Counted from the first letter of the stretch, positions 10,021 through 22,825 are shown. The stretch is 64,000 nucleotides of DNA from Rhynchopus sp. YZ270_cl-10 (GCA_964035575.1 OZ037862.1:1426001-1490000); one strand, 5' to 3'. Notes: a model not told the origin generated them from the sequence alone. Program-made: numbers and translations.

Positions 10021-10461
10021 AGCGTCTTCACCATCCTCCCATTACCGACCTCGTCCCCTTCCCTCTCTATGCAGCATCTATGACTGCTCTTCCTGTCTAC
10101 TCTAGTGTCCTCCAGGACCAACGGCGTGCAGAATGCACTCTGCTTCGACTCGACACAACCTATACCTATACCTATAATACAACTGTTGACTTGCAACTAT
10201 CTTCTATTTGCCTCTATTGTGCACTCGCCGCTCTCTTAACTGGGAGACGGCTTTCCGTGAGGTGTCGTGCCTTGCGTTTATCAACTTCTGCCTTGTGGAG
10301 GCTGTTCCGCCCCCTTGAGAGGAGAAGCTGTGTGCAGTGCAATAGCAACCCAATATACAATCAAGACATGCCCACTACTGTGGCTGCCGGTGTGTGCTCG
10401 GCAGGTGGGCAAACATGTTCTCTTCCTCTCTTGTTGCGCTTTCTCTATTTTCTGTTCCCTT
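10021..10461. other. 3' flank of the decayed AA10 gene
   Basis: Near-identical to 21834-22276 (the AA10 downstream spacer of the full units). It contains AGAGGAGAAGCTGTGTG at 10318-10334, a short sequence also found at 14899 and 22133. No gene is proposed. Confidence 0.7.
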
Positions 10462-11293
10462 CTCCGACTTGCCCGCACACTGTGTCTGCTAACGTGAAGG
10501 AAGCACACCGCCCTCTCCTCGACAGGATCGGCCCGAACACCCCAAGTTGCCTGGCTATGCATGGCATAGCTCCCACGAACACGCCCAAGCACGTAGTAAC
10601 CGACATGCAGAGATACCTGCTGGACGTCACCACCGCAGTAGATGATCACCTGTCCTCGCGGACGACCACAGCGCCTGCACGCCACCCATGGCGTATGGAC
10701 TTTGAAGTGTTCGATGCGCCCCCATACCAGGAGGCCATCTACCGGCAGCTCGCCCCTTTCTTTGGGAAGGACGATGATCCGAGATGCAAGCAGAAGCGCC
10801 GCGAACTGAAGCAAATGCTCCAATGGGCCTCCTCCCTGAAATGGAGCACCGCCAACCTGCCTGTGACGTGCGTGGAACTTGCCATTGACCTGGAAATTTT
10901 CCACAGGATCTACGTTCTCCGGCCAACCTCTAACATTAGAGAACGGGCCGCCGCCTTGCGCACATTGCTCAACAAGCTTCACCGCCTGTGCAAAGCCCTT
11001 GGGATTCAAAACCCATTTCCCGCATCTGCTATCTCCTCCTCACGGGGCCTCCGGTCCATTGGCGCACCCGGACTTATTGGCTACGACCGTCGCCCAGTTT
11101 TTACGTACCCGCGCTACACTATGCACATGCTTGAACACGTCATCGTACGTGCCAAAATTACGAACTCCGGCTGGGGAAATGACATCATCCCTGACAACAA
11201 ACTTGTAGAAGCCAGCGCAGCTGATGCTGTGCGATAACGAATATGAAAAGGTGACTAAGCACGTGAGGCTTAGGTTCATCTTATAAACTTTTC
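10462..11293 (+). mobile_element. Insertion carrying a retroposon-like C-terminal ORF fragment
   Basis: About 832 bp present here but absent at the homologous point in unit 2 (22277), where CCCTTCT runs straight into TTTATTTTC. The + strand reads an open segment to 11237 with a compact protein pattern: [13 protein letters not shown], then a Lys/Arg-rich LKQMLQW, then [15 protein letters not shown] take this as the C-terminal end of a LINE-type polyprotein, from the general look of a ...EL-x-DFE... motif near the end of such proteins; this is tentative. The boundary motif begins 10 bp after the stop codon and ends the insertion. That fits a 5'-truncated non-LTR copy whose 3' end is this motif. 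A TTCT direct repeat may flank it. Confidence 0.45.
11247..11293 (+). repeat. Boundary motif copy 3 (best-preserved)
   Basis: AAGGTGACTAAGCACGTGAG, then GCTTAGGTTCATCTTA, then TAAACTTTTC. It lies at the 3' end of the insertion 10462-11293, suggesting the motif may derive from that element's tail. Confidence 0.75.
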
Positions 11294-11838
11294 TTTATTT
11301 TCATTTACTTGCTCTCGTTCTCCACACTACGTACAAAAGTAGTTCTGCCTGCGCGCCTTTGCTGTCTGTGTGTCCCTCTGCCTCACCCGTTCTTCTGTGC
11401 ATAAGGTGGCTGTCCACTTGAGTGCGCGAAGACAAGGTCTAATAGAGAGGCAGGGGAGAGCACACCAAGGTGCAGGGTCATCGTGGAGGCAAGCCAAACA
11501 GGTTGTGGTGCCCTTTCGTTTCTCTTATCCATACCGCTTTCCTTTTTCCGGCGTCGTGTGCTTTTGTGCACAGAGCGATACTTTTCTACTTTGTTCTGTG
11601 TTCTGCACAGTACAGTTTTATATGGAGAATACCGAACCACAGCCCCACCCCGCCCTCCCTCACCCCATTTTGTATCGTGTCTTAGTTCTGCTGCACAGCA
11701 GCAACGTTGTTTGCGTCCACACACATATGTGTTCATATGTTGCGACTCCACAACCGCCACATTACTTCCTCACCACCATCCTCCACCACCACCACACACA
11801 GTTTTATAAACACATTACAAACAAATAAACAACACAAA
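11294..11838. other. 5' flank of the first GH5-fusion gene
   Basis: Homologous to 22279-22825 and 33266-33812 but with several substitutions and small indels at about 11650-11800 (for example TTATAAACAC instead of TTGTAAACAC). A C/A-rich tract ending CACACACAG about 40 nt before the ATG is a likely splice acceptor. An upstream in-frame extension exists but is not favoured over the ATG that begins a signal peptide. Confidence 0.6.
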
Positions 11839-14127
11839 ATGGCAATGGCGCGCACCCTCTGCGTGCTGCTGTGTGCGTCGCAGGCGTACGGACATGGGCA
11901 CGTGTTGGACCCACCGTCGCGTGCGGAGCTCTGTTCGAACATCCACACCCCCGCTTCAGAAAAGAACACGAACTGCGGGCAGATCATGTGGGAGCCCTTC
12001 AGTATTGAGGGCCCGGACGGATGGCCGGCAGACGGGACGATCCCGGCAGGAGGTGCACACTCGCGCTTCCCGGAGCTGAACGAGCAGACAGCGACACGCT
12101 GGGGGAAGGTACCGATGTCGGGTGGGGCGACGAAGTTCACGTGGACGTTCAACGCAAACCACGTGACGAAGGACTACACGTACTACATGACGCGGGCAGG
12201 GTGGAACCCGAATGCACCGCTGACACGCGCAACGTTTGAGGACGCACCGTTCTGTGTTGTGGACGGAGGCATGAAGCAGCCGCCGATGACGACGGACCAT
12301 ACGTGCAACGTGCCGACGCTGGAGGGGTACCACATCATTCTGAGTGTGTGGGATGTGGGTGACACGTCGAACAGCTTCTTCAACGTGATTGACGTCATGT
12401 TCTCTGGTGGTGGTGGTGGTGGCAGCCCGCCTGTGCCTGTGCCAACAGCTCCTGTGCCTGTGCCTGTGCCCACGGCACCTGTTCCGGTTCCAAGCAATGG
12501 GGCCTGCCCAAGCGACACAAGTGGATGCGGCTGCGACTGGACTGACAACGGTGCAAAGTGCAACACAGACGACGGGAGCGAGTGCTACTGCAAGTGCTGC
12601 TGCCAGCACACCGGCCAGTGTGCGTGGCAGGGTGGCGGTGGCGGAGGTGGAGGTGGAGGTGGTGGTGGAGGCAGCGGGTCGACATGCGCGCTTCCAAGCG
12701 GGCTGGACGCAAACGTGGCTGCAGTGGACAACACCGGGTTCGCAACGTGCCACGGGAAGCTGCGTCTGTCGGGGCTGCAGCTTGTGGGGGCACAGGGGGA
12801 GGCTGTGCAGCTGATGGGGATGAGCAGCCACGGGCTGCACTGGTTTGCGAACTGCTACACGAAGGAAAGCATCACACACCTGGTGACGCGGTGGGGCATC
12901 AACGTGTTCCGGGCAGCAATGTACATCGGGGAGGGGGGCTACGGAAACAACCCGGCGCTGAAGCAGACGGTGCTGGACATTGTGCAGTGGTGCAAGGAGC
13001 TCGGGATCTACGTGATTGTGGACTGGCACATGCTGTCCCCCGGGAACCCGAACGACGCTGAGTACGCCGTTGCAGACGCGTTCTGGCAGGACATGGCACG
13101 GACGCTGAAGGACGAGAGCCACGTGCTGTACGAGATTGCGAACGAGCCCAACGGTGTGAGCTGGGGCGAGGTTGTGAGCTACCACAACCGCATCTTGGCG
13201 CTGATCCGTGCGGAGGATGCGGAGACAGTGGTGCTTGCGGGGACGCCGACGTGGAGCCAAGACATCCACGAGGCAGCGGCGCGCCCTGTGGACCTCCCGC
13301 ACAACGTCATGTACGTGTTCCACTTCTACGCCGGGTCGCACACACACCTGCAGTCGCGTGTGCAGGAGGTTGCGTCGCAGATCCCGCTGTTTGTGAGTGA
13401 GTGGGGCACGTCTGAGGCGAGCGGTGACGGGGGTCCCTTCCTCGACAACGCGCAGGCGTTCCTGGAGGGCTTCAAGAGCGCAGGGTCGCAGGGTGTGAAG
13501 CTGAGCTGGACGTCGTGGAGTCTGGCGGACAAGGCAGAGGTGTCGGCGGCACTGCAGTCTGGGGCGTGTGCCTCTGGCGACTGGGACAGTGTGTCATGCA
13601 CGGGGAGCTATGTGCGCACGTACATCAGAACGAACGCTGTTCCCTGTGGCGGACCTGCTCCCGTTCCCGTTCCCCCTGTGCCTGTGCCCACTCCGCCAAC
13701 ACCACCGGCAACGTCCCCACCCACACCGCCCGCACCTGTGCCCACGGTGCCAGCCCCTGTGCCGACCCCGCCTGCCTGTGCCTCTGCCTTCTGTGTGTAC
13801 AGTGCGTGCAAGCGTGATGCCAGCTGCTGTGCTGCAGCAGGGACGCCGTGTGCGCAGTTCGACACGTGGTACGCAGAGTGCATGCAGAGCTCGTCACCGC
13901 CACCGGCAACATCCCCACCCACACCGCCTGCACCTGTGCCCACAGCACCTGTGCCTGTGCCGTCGAGTGCGTGCAGCGGGTCGACGCTGTCGATGTATTC
14001 AAACTGTCTGGGGGCCACAGCGTGCTGTGAGAGCGGCACACAGTGCTACGAGCAGTCGCAGTGGTACGCACAGTGCCTCAGAACGTGCACACCTGGAGGC
14101 GGCTGGTCGTGCAAGGTGCTTGGGTGA
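11839..14127 (+). CDS. Secreted AA10 LPMO-GH5 cellulase-CBM1-like fusion (copy 1)
   Basis: A 762-residue secreted multi-module enzyme. Signal peptide 1-18 ends QAYG, leaving His19 (HGHV) as the mature N-terminus required for the copper histidine brace of LPMOs; the second brace His is about 108 (NANHVTKD). The AA10 domain spans 19-189 and includes SFFNVID. A Gly and Pro-Val linker leads to a Cys-dense module (about 221-264), then a 14-Gly run. The GH5 domain (about 282-605) shows NEP with acid/base Glu436 and SEWGTS with nucleophile Glu521. Two C-terminal CBM1-like modules (about 646-683 and 711-747, ending WYAEC and WYAQC) follow Pro-Thr linkers. Predicted role: oxidative plus hydrolytic attack on crystalline cellulose outside the cell. 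The frame is intact. The start was chosen because it begins the signal peptide. The copies at 22826 and 33813 encode the same protein. Confidence 0.9.
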   Translation: MAMARTLCVLLCASQAYGHGHVLDPPSRAELCSNIHTPASEKNTNCGQIMWEPFSIEGPDGWPADGTIPAGGAHSRFPELNEQTATRWGKVPMSGGATKFTWTFNANHVTKDYTYYMTRAGWNPNAPLTRATFEDAPFCVVDGGMKQPPMTTDHTCNVPTLEGYHIILSVWDVGDTSNSFFNVIDVMFSGGGGGGSPPVPVPTAPVPVPVPTAPVPVPSNGACPSDTSGCGCDWTDNGAKCNTDDGSECYCKCCCQHTGQCAWQGGGGGGGGGGGGGGSGSTCALPSGLDANVAAVDNTGFATCHGKLRLSGLQLVGAQGEAVQLMGMSSHGLHWFANCYTKESITHLVTRWGINVFRAAMYIGEGGYGNNPALKQTVLDIVQWCKELGIYVIVDWHMLSPGNPNDAEYAVADAFWQDMARTLKDESHVLYEIANEPNGVSWGEVVSYHNRILALIRAEDAETVVLAGTPTWSQDIHEAAARPVDLPHNVMYVFHFYAGSHTHLQSRVQEVASQIPLFVSEWGTSEASGDGGPFLDNAQAFLEGFKSAGSQGVKLSWTSWSLADKAEVSAALQSGACASGDWDSVSCTGSYVRTYIRTNAVPCGGPAPVPVPPVPVPTPPTPPATSPPTPPAPVPTVPAPVPTPPACASAFCVYSACKRDASCCAAAGTPCAQFDTWYAECMQSSSPPPATSPPTPPAPVPTAPVPVPSSACSGSTLSMYSNCLGATACCESGTQCYEQSQWYAQCLRTCTPGGGWSCKVLG

Positions 14128-16686
<2,559 letters not shown>

Positions 16687-17376
16687 TCGTGAGGTCTGTG
16701 TCTCCACCACGCTTCTACGAATTTGCTGTTGTTTGTCGTCCCAAGCTAAAAACAAAAAAGTCAAACAAAACCGACACAAAAAAGTCAGCCAACAAAAAAC
16801 AAAACAGCCGAAAAGAAAGGCACGTGGCCGAAGAGGCACACGTGGTTAGATAAGGAGAGAGACATAAAAAGTATACACCTTATTTGGCCCCTGACAATAA
16901 GGAAAACAAAACCCCACCTTTTTTTCTTTTGCACCTTCCACAAGCACAGAAGTGCACAAGGGACAGACCCAAGTGCGCGCTGTTGCTGTGGTGGCGTGTT
17001 TGTTGTTGTTTTAATCCCCCCTGTGTTTCGTTTTCCCCACCCCTCCGTAGGAGCGCTTCTTGTGTCGGGCCGTCTTGCTGGGCCAATCAAACCACCCACC
17101 GCAGCACTCCGTCCACTCTGTCATTTCACAGGGAGGAAAGAGCTTTGCCTGCCACCTTTTTATTTGACACGCTCAGCTGTCACAGCGTCCCGACCAGAAG
17201 CAACCAACCGATAAAAATGTAGAACAAAGACCCCTGACAAAACAAAAAAAGACAAAACAAAAAACAAAGCAGCCCACACATGTTTTCTTACTGCATCTGC
17301 ATCCATCCCAACCACCACACCACACTTTCTTTACATCACCTCAAACTCACAGCAACACAACAGCGTTTTCCTCTCC
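16687..17376. other. Spacer alpha-tubulin to WD40 gene
   Basis: 690 bp, A/C-rich with AAAACAAAAAA runs. CAACTCACAG and CAACACAACAG just before the WD40 ATG are candidate splice acceptors. No boundary motif and no gene. Repeated in unit 2 at 27674-28363. Confidence 0.5.
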
Positions 17377-19113
17377 ATGATGCTGAGGGTGTTTGTGCTC
17401 CTATGGGGCTGTGCGATTGCGAGTGGTTTGAGTATTGATGAGTGTGTGGACATTTCCAGTGCCGTTACGTGTGGACAGCGTCCGAGGTACACGGTCGACG
17501 GGTGCCAGTGTGCCTGCGACTGGCTGACCACCTTCAAAGACCCGAGCGGCCAGATAATCCCGCTCACAGGCCCGGGTGCCACTTCCCCGTGCACTACGGG
17601 GTGCTGCAACCCCAACTTGGAGACAGATGGGGACTGGTGCTACCCAATGAACAATGCGTTCAACAGGGCACGTGGCTGCAGCATGGTGCGTGCAACGTGC
17701 CTTGCAGTAGGCGCCGTTCCCGCCACCGGCTCCGTCGTCCTACGTGCGCCCATTGCAGGCATTCCGGACAACCAGAACAACCTCTGCACAGACAGCGGGC
17801 AGCTCTGCGTTGACCCAGACACAACAACTGCAGATGACTGGCAGTGCCAGTGTGTTCCCGCAGGTGGGACCGTCGGGCAACAAGCGCTGGCAACGTGTGA
17901 GTCTGAGGCACCTGACACAGATGCGCCAGAGACATACGTGCCCACGGCATCACCGACAGCGCGTCCAACAGCAGTTCCCACCGCCACACCCGACACCACA
18001 TCTTCACCACCGACACCATCTCCTCCGACACCGTCACCCACGACACCGACACCTCCGACATCAGCCCCTGACACATCTGCACCACCGACATCGACACCAC
18101 CAACATCTGCCCCTACTTCTGTTCCCCCGACACCTGCACCCACACAGTGCACTGCTCCCGACACGGCACCGCTTACGTGCGAAGCGACGGCGTCACGCGA
18201 GTGTGCATGGCGCGTGGTGCAGTCTGGCCGTCTCCTGGCTGTTGGGTTCTCTGCAGACGGGCACCGTGTTGCAACAGGGAGCGACGACGGGGTGCGTGTG
18301 TACGACAGCACGACTGGGGTGCAGGTGGCGAAGCTGGCGTGTGCAGACTTTGCGTCATACGACGTGACGTTCTCGAGCGACGATGCACGCGTTGCTGTGG
18401 GTGGTGCCGGCGGGCGTGTTGTTGTGTGCGACGCTGTGACGGGCGAGCTCGAGGTGACGCTGATGGACATGCGTATGGAGGGGAGTGTGCCGGTGCGCCG
18501 TGTCCGCTTCACGCCCGACGCACGCTTCCTTGTTGTGAGCGGTGGTGGCAGCGACATGCGCACACGTGTGTTTGACGTGACGTCCGGCTCGCTGGAGCCG
18601 GAGATTGTGATCCACAAGCACGCACGCGAGGTGGCGTTCTCTGCAGACGGGGCGCTGCTGGCCACGTCGTGGGGCACGGAGGTGGACGAGGTTGTGACGG
18701 TGTGGCGTGTGCGGAACGGTGCCAAGGTGGCGGAGCTGCCGTCGCGGTTTGCACGTGTGACGGCACTGTCGTTCTCTGCGTCTCGTGACGAGCTGCTGCG
18801 TGGGATGGACGACGGGACGGTGCGTGTGAGCAAGTGGGCCGGTGGGGTTGTTGGCGAGGGTGCGGTGACGGAGCGCCTTGTGCTTGAGACCAAGACGAAG
18901 ACTGTGTTTGACGCTCGGCACTCGCCAAACGGGGCACTGCTTGCTGCTGTCGGGGAGGGTGAGGTGACGGTGTGGCGTGCGGCTGGGAGTGTGGCACACC
19001 GGCTCTATGGGCACACGCGTGCAGGGCTCCCGCGTATGGCCTTCTCACCTGACAGCACACGCCTCGCTACAGCAAGCCACGACGGCACGCTGCTCCTGTG
19101 GGACCTGTTGTAG
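17377..19113 (+). CDS. Secreted Cys-rich/WD40-propeller protein (copy 1)
   Basis: 578 residues. Signal peptide about 1-17 (MMLRVFVLLWGCAIASG). Residues about 20-175 form a Cys-rich domain with roughly 16 Cys (CQCACDW, CTTGCCNP, CQCVPAG). A Pro-Thr-Ser-rich linker at about 185-260 looks like an O-glycosylated stalk. Residues about 270-578 are WD40-type repeats (GFSADGHRVATGSDDG-VRVYD, FSADGALLATSW, FSPDSTRLATASHDG ending LLLWDLL), enough for a propeller of about seven blades. WD40 domains are normally intracellular, so a secreted one is unusual; bacterial-type PD40/WD40 propellers are the nearest idea. It may bind wall polymers together with the neighbouring enzymes (inference from position only). 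No transmembrane segment is seen. Confidence 0.8.
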   Translation: MMLRVFVLLWGCAIASGLSIDECVDISSAVTCGQRPRYTVDGCQCACDWLTTFKDPSGQIIPLTGPGATSPCTTGCCNPNLETDGDWCYPMNNAFNRARGCSMVRATCLAVGAVPATGSVVLRAPIAGIPDNQNNLCTDSGQLCVDPDTTTADDWQCQCVPAGGTVGQQALATCESEAPDTDAPETYVPTASPTARPTAVPTATPDTTSSPPTPSPPTPSPTTPTPPTSAPDTSAPPTSTPPTSAPTSVPPTPAPTQCTAPDTAPLTCEATASRECAWRVVQSGRLLAVGFSADGHRVATGSDDGVRVYDSTTGVQVAKLACADFASYDVTFSSDDARVAVGGAGGRVVVCDAVTGELEVTLMDMRMEGSVPVRRVRFTPDARFLVVSGGGSDMRTRVFDVTSGSLEPEIVIHKHAREVAFSADGALLATSWGTEVDEVVTVWRVRNGAKVAELPSRFARVTALSFSASRDELLRGMDDGTVRVSKWAGGVVGEGAVTERLVLETKTKTVFDARHSPNGALLAAVGEGEVTVWRAAGSVAHRLYGHTRAGLPRMAFSPDSTRLATASHDGTLLLWDLL

Positions 19114-20544
19114 GGTGTCCCAATAGTGTTCGTGGTGTGGGTGTTGGTGTGTGAACACGTGAGATGTATCAATCTTGTGGGTCGAAAACAAAAAAATAGC
19201 GAACGGGGAAATAGCAACGCGCTTTTCTCCTTTTTGTGGTGTTTTCCCCTCGAGTTTCTGGTCAGATGTCTTGCAACAAGTTTGCATTTTTAGAGGTCTT
19301 GCGTGTTGATACAACGCGTGGCCAACACTGTCCATGTTTATTTATCTTACCCCCTTACCCCCTTACCCCCTTATACCTTCTCCCTTATCTGACACCCCTT
19401 TGATGATATTCATGACACTGCTGTGCGTGCTCGTTTGGTGATTGCTTGGGTGACCAGGCAGCGCAAATATGCATACGCAGCACACTTGCTCAACAAGTGT
19501 GCTGGCGTGTTGCGACTGCTGATCCAAGAACAAGTCAGCAGTGTTGTGTGTTGTGTAGCTTTGTTATTGCTTCCCCTTGACAAAGGGGGTTTATTGTCCG
19601 CTTCTCTTTCTTATGTTAGCTTCACACTTGCTGATAGTTGGCACACACATTGCGTGTCTAGCCTCGCTCTGTACTCGCTTGCTCCCCCTTTGCAGGTTTG
19701 AGGGGTGTGGATGTGTGGATTTGTGATTCTGGGACAGTGTGTAGAGTGTTCCGTTGTCCCTGCATTTCTACGTCTGCCTGCAAAGGGTGTTTTAGCACCG
19801 CCACTTTCACATCTATTGGCCACTTTCTCACTCTTCTTACTTTCTTCAAGAACTGTGTGCCGTGATGCGCATGCTTCTTCCACGGTTTCTTTCTTTAATT
19901 CGATTGCCTTCGCCTTCGTGGCCATTCTTCTTCATTTCTGTTGTGTCTGCTTTTAATTACCCTAATCGTAAAAAAGCTGGGGCGTAAAAAATGTCCCGAG
20001 TTTCAGATTTTTCCTCAATTATCCTAGTTTTGTATCGTCCCAACTTTTTTTACGATTACGGGGATGTTGTTGTTATGTTTCATGTTTTATGTTTTGTGAG
20101 GAGCGACACCCCACTATTCGCGGTGTGTCGTCAACGTCTTTGTGGAGAAGCATTATTTTGCGACAATTCAGCAGAAACTTCTGCTGCAGCGTTGTCCGGG
20201 ACGGTCCCCTTTCTTTTGTGAGGGCGAGTCTCTGGACGGAGTTGTCTGCGCTCTGCTTCTCCCTGACATCCCCACCCCTTCAGCAAACGTACCCCTCCCC
20301 TGCCCCATCAAGGATGCAGAACAGGATGCATAGCTGCGCGTCTTCGTTCAGCCTTTTTTGATGATTTTTGAGTTTTTAAAGTTGAATACAAAAAGCCTGT
20401 CCTGAGCCCATTACTTCTTTCGCTCGTTCTCTCCACAACCCCAGCTCACACACAGCACAACCCAACACCCCAACACAGATTCATTAATTGTGCCCTCACT
20501 CCACTTGTGCACCACATCCACACACAAATCCCAAAGAGCGTACA
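19114..20544. other. Spacer WD40 gene to AA10 gene
   Basis: 1.4 kb without a gene or boundary motif. It contains three copies of TTACCCCC near 19348-19371 and several T-rich tracts. CCAACACAG at about 20478 is a likely splice acceptor before the AA10 start. Sequence from 20472 on is shared with 9306 on. Repeated in unit 2 at 30101-31531. Confidence 0.5.
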
Positions 20545-21770
20545 ATGGTGAAGCACACTGCGCTGTGCGTGCTGCTGTGTGCATCGCAGGTGTACGGACA
20601 CGGCCACGTTGTGACACCGCCGTCGCGTGTGGAGCTCTGCAAGACAGGGGGCAACACGAACTGCGGGCAGATCATCTGGGAGCCCTACAGCGTGGAGGGT
20701 CCGGATGGGTGGCCGGCAGACGGGACGATTGCGGCAGGGGGTGCACACTCGCGCTTCCCGGAGCTGAACGTGCAGACGGCGACACGCTGGGAGAGGGTTG
20801 CGGTGTCGTCGGGGCCAACGAAGTTTGCGTGGAAGTTTCTTGTGAACCACGTGACGAAGGACTACAAGTACTACATCACACGTGTGGGGTGGGACGAGGC
20901 GGCACCGCTGACACGGGCAACGTTTGAGACTGCACCCTTCTGTGTTGTGGACGGGGGGATGACGGAGCCACCGGCACTTGACGAGCACACGTGCAACGTG
21001 CCGACACGCGAGGGGTACCACATCATTCTGAGTGTGTGGGATGTGGGTGACACGTCGAACAGCTTCTTCAACGTGATTGACGTCATGTTCTCTGGTGGTG
21101 GTGCAGCCCGCCCGTGCCTGTGCCAACAGCGCCTGTGCCTGCGCCTGTGACACCTCCTGTCTGTGCAACCTCTGTTCACTGCATGTACACTGCGTGTATG
21201 CAGGACCCCGAGTGCTGCGAGCAGGCAGGTGCATCGTGTGCTTCCTACAACACACACTACGCACAGTGTGTGCAGGGTGCACCGTCGCCTTCGACACCAC
21301 CGCCAACACCACCTGTCGCAACGCAAGCACCAACACCAACACCACCCACACCCACGCAAGCACCGTCGCCAACGACACCACCAACCCCACCTGTCTGTGC
21401 AACTTCTGTGGCCTGCATCTACACTGCGTGTGAGAAGGACCGTGCCTGCTGCGAGCAGGCAGGTGCATCGTGTGCTTCCTACAACACGTACTACACACAG
21501 TGTGTGCAGGGTGCAATGCCTGCAGTTCCCACCACCGCGCCTGCCACAAATGTACCTGAAACGAACGTTCCTGCAACTGACGTCCCTGCCACGCGTGCAC
21601 CTCGGACGAACGTGCCTGCACCTGTGCCACCGCCGCCAACACCGACACCCCCGACAAGTGGCTGCAGTGCAGAGATCTCTCGCTGGCGCGCGTGCCTTGG
21701 CAAGGAGCGCTGCTGTGCTGCAGGACTGCAGTGCAAAGGGAACAGGTGGTGGAAGTCGTGCAAGCCGTGA
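20545..21770 (+). CDS. AA10 LPMO with CBM1-like modules, frame break in the linker (copy 1)
   Basis: Signal peptide 1-18 (ending QVYG) is followed by His19 (HGHV), the N-terminal copper ligand of LPMOs. The AA10 domain continues through [11 protein letters not shown] and SFFNVID to about residue 183. At 21091-21104 the Gly-coding GGT run shifts frame: the AA10 frame ends at 21150, giving a 201-residue, essentially LPMO-only protein. The other frame continues from about 21105 to 21770. It encodes a Pro-Val linker, two CBM1-like modules (each about 35 residues with a TACxxDxxCCEQAGASC core ending in C) and a third, shorter one (CLGKERCCAAGLQC...WWKSC). The decayed relative at 9379 keeps this linker in frame, so the break is derived. 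Either LPMO alone is made, or the gene is damaged. The copy at 31532 has the same break. Confidence 0.8.
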
Positions 21771-22825
21771 TGTGGCATGCCATGCACCGTCTTCTGTTGT
21801 GTGGTAGACGTGGACCGTGTGTGGTGTCCACGTACAGCGTCTTCACCATCCTCCCATTACCGACCTCGTCCCCTTCCCTCTCTATGCAGCATCTATGACT
21901 GCTCTTCCTGTCTACTCTAGTGTCCTCCAGGACCAACGGCGTGCAGAATGCACTCTGCTTCGACTCGACACAACCTATACCTATACCTATAATACAACTG
22001 TTGACTTGCAACGATCTTCTATTTGCCTCTATTGTGCACTCGCCGCTCTCTTAACTGGGAGACGGCTTTCCGTGAGGTGTCGTGCCTTGCGTTTATCAAC
22101 TTCTGCCTTGTGGAGGCTGTTCCGCCCCCTTGAGAGGAGAAGCTGTGTGCAGTGCAATAGCAACCCCATATACAATCAAGACATGCCCACTGCTGTGGCT
22201 GCCGGTGTGTGCTCGGCAGGTGGGCAAACATGTTCTCTTCCTCTCTTGTTGCGCTTTCTCTATTTTCTGTTCCCTTCTTTTATTTTCATTTACTTGCTCT
22301 CGTTCTCCACACTACGTACAAAAGTAGTTCTGCCTGCGCGCCTTTGCTGTCTGTGTGTCCCTCTGCCTCACCCGTTCTTCTGTGCATAAGGTGGCTGTCC
22401 ACTTGAGTGCGCGAAGACAAGGTCTAATAGAGAGGCAGGGGAGAGCACACCAAGGTGCAGGGTCATCGTGGAGGCAAGCCAAACAGGTTGTGGTGCCCTT
22501 TCGTTTCTCTTATCCATACCGCTTTCCTTTTTCCGGCGTCGTGTGCTTTTGTGCACAGAGCGATACTTTTCTACTTTGTTCTGTGTTCTGCACAGTACAG
22601 TTTTATATGGAGAATACCGAACCACAGCCCCACCCCGCCCTCCCTCACCCCATTTTGTATCCTGTCTCAGTTCTGCTGTGCACAGCAGCAACGTTGTTTG
22701 CGTCCACACACATATGTGTTCATATGTTGCGACTCCACAACCGCCACATTACTTCCCCACCACCACCATCCTCCACCACCACACACAGTTTTGTAAACAC
22801 ATTACAAACAAATAAACAACACAAA
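21771..22825. other. Spacer AA10 gene to GH5 fusion
   Basis: 1.05 kb without a gene. Bases 21834-22276 match the 3' flank of the decayed AA10 copy (10021-10461). AGAGGAGAAGCTGTGTG lies at 22133-22149, and a CTATAC microsatellite near 21978. No boundary motif is present, unlike after the first AA10 copy where an insertion supplies one. Repeated at 32758-33812. Confidence 0.5.

Noticed and set aside
11956-13347. Long minus-strand frame opposite the GH5 fusion (also at 22943 and 33930)
   Set aside because: Shadow of the GC-rich + strand gene; the + strand has clear catalytic domains and the minus frame is His/Arg/Val-rich without any domain.
17640-18893. 417-residue minus-strand frame opposite the WD40 gene
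   Set aside because: Low-complexity Ser/Thr/Val composition mirrors the Pro-Thr linker and WD repeats on the + strand.
19342-19375. Telomere-like TTACCCCC repeats
   Set aside because: Only three copies, not the TTAGGG type expected for the suspected lineage; an ordinary short tandem repeat is more likely.
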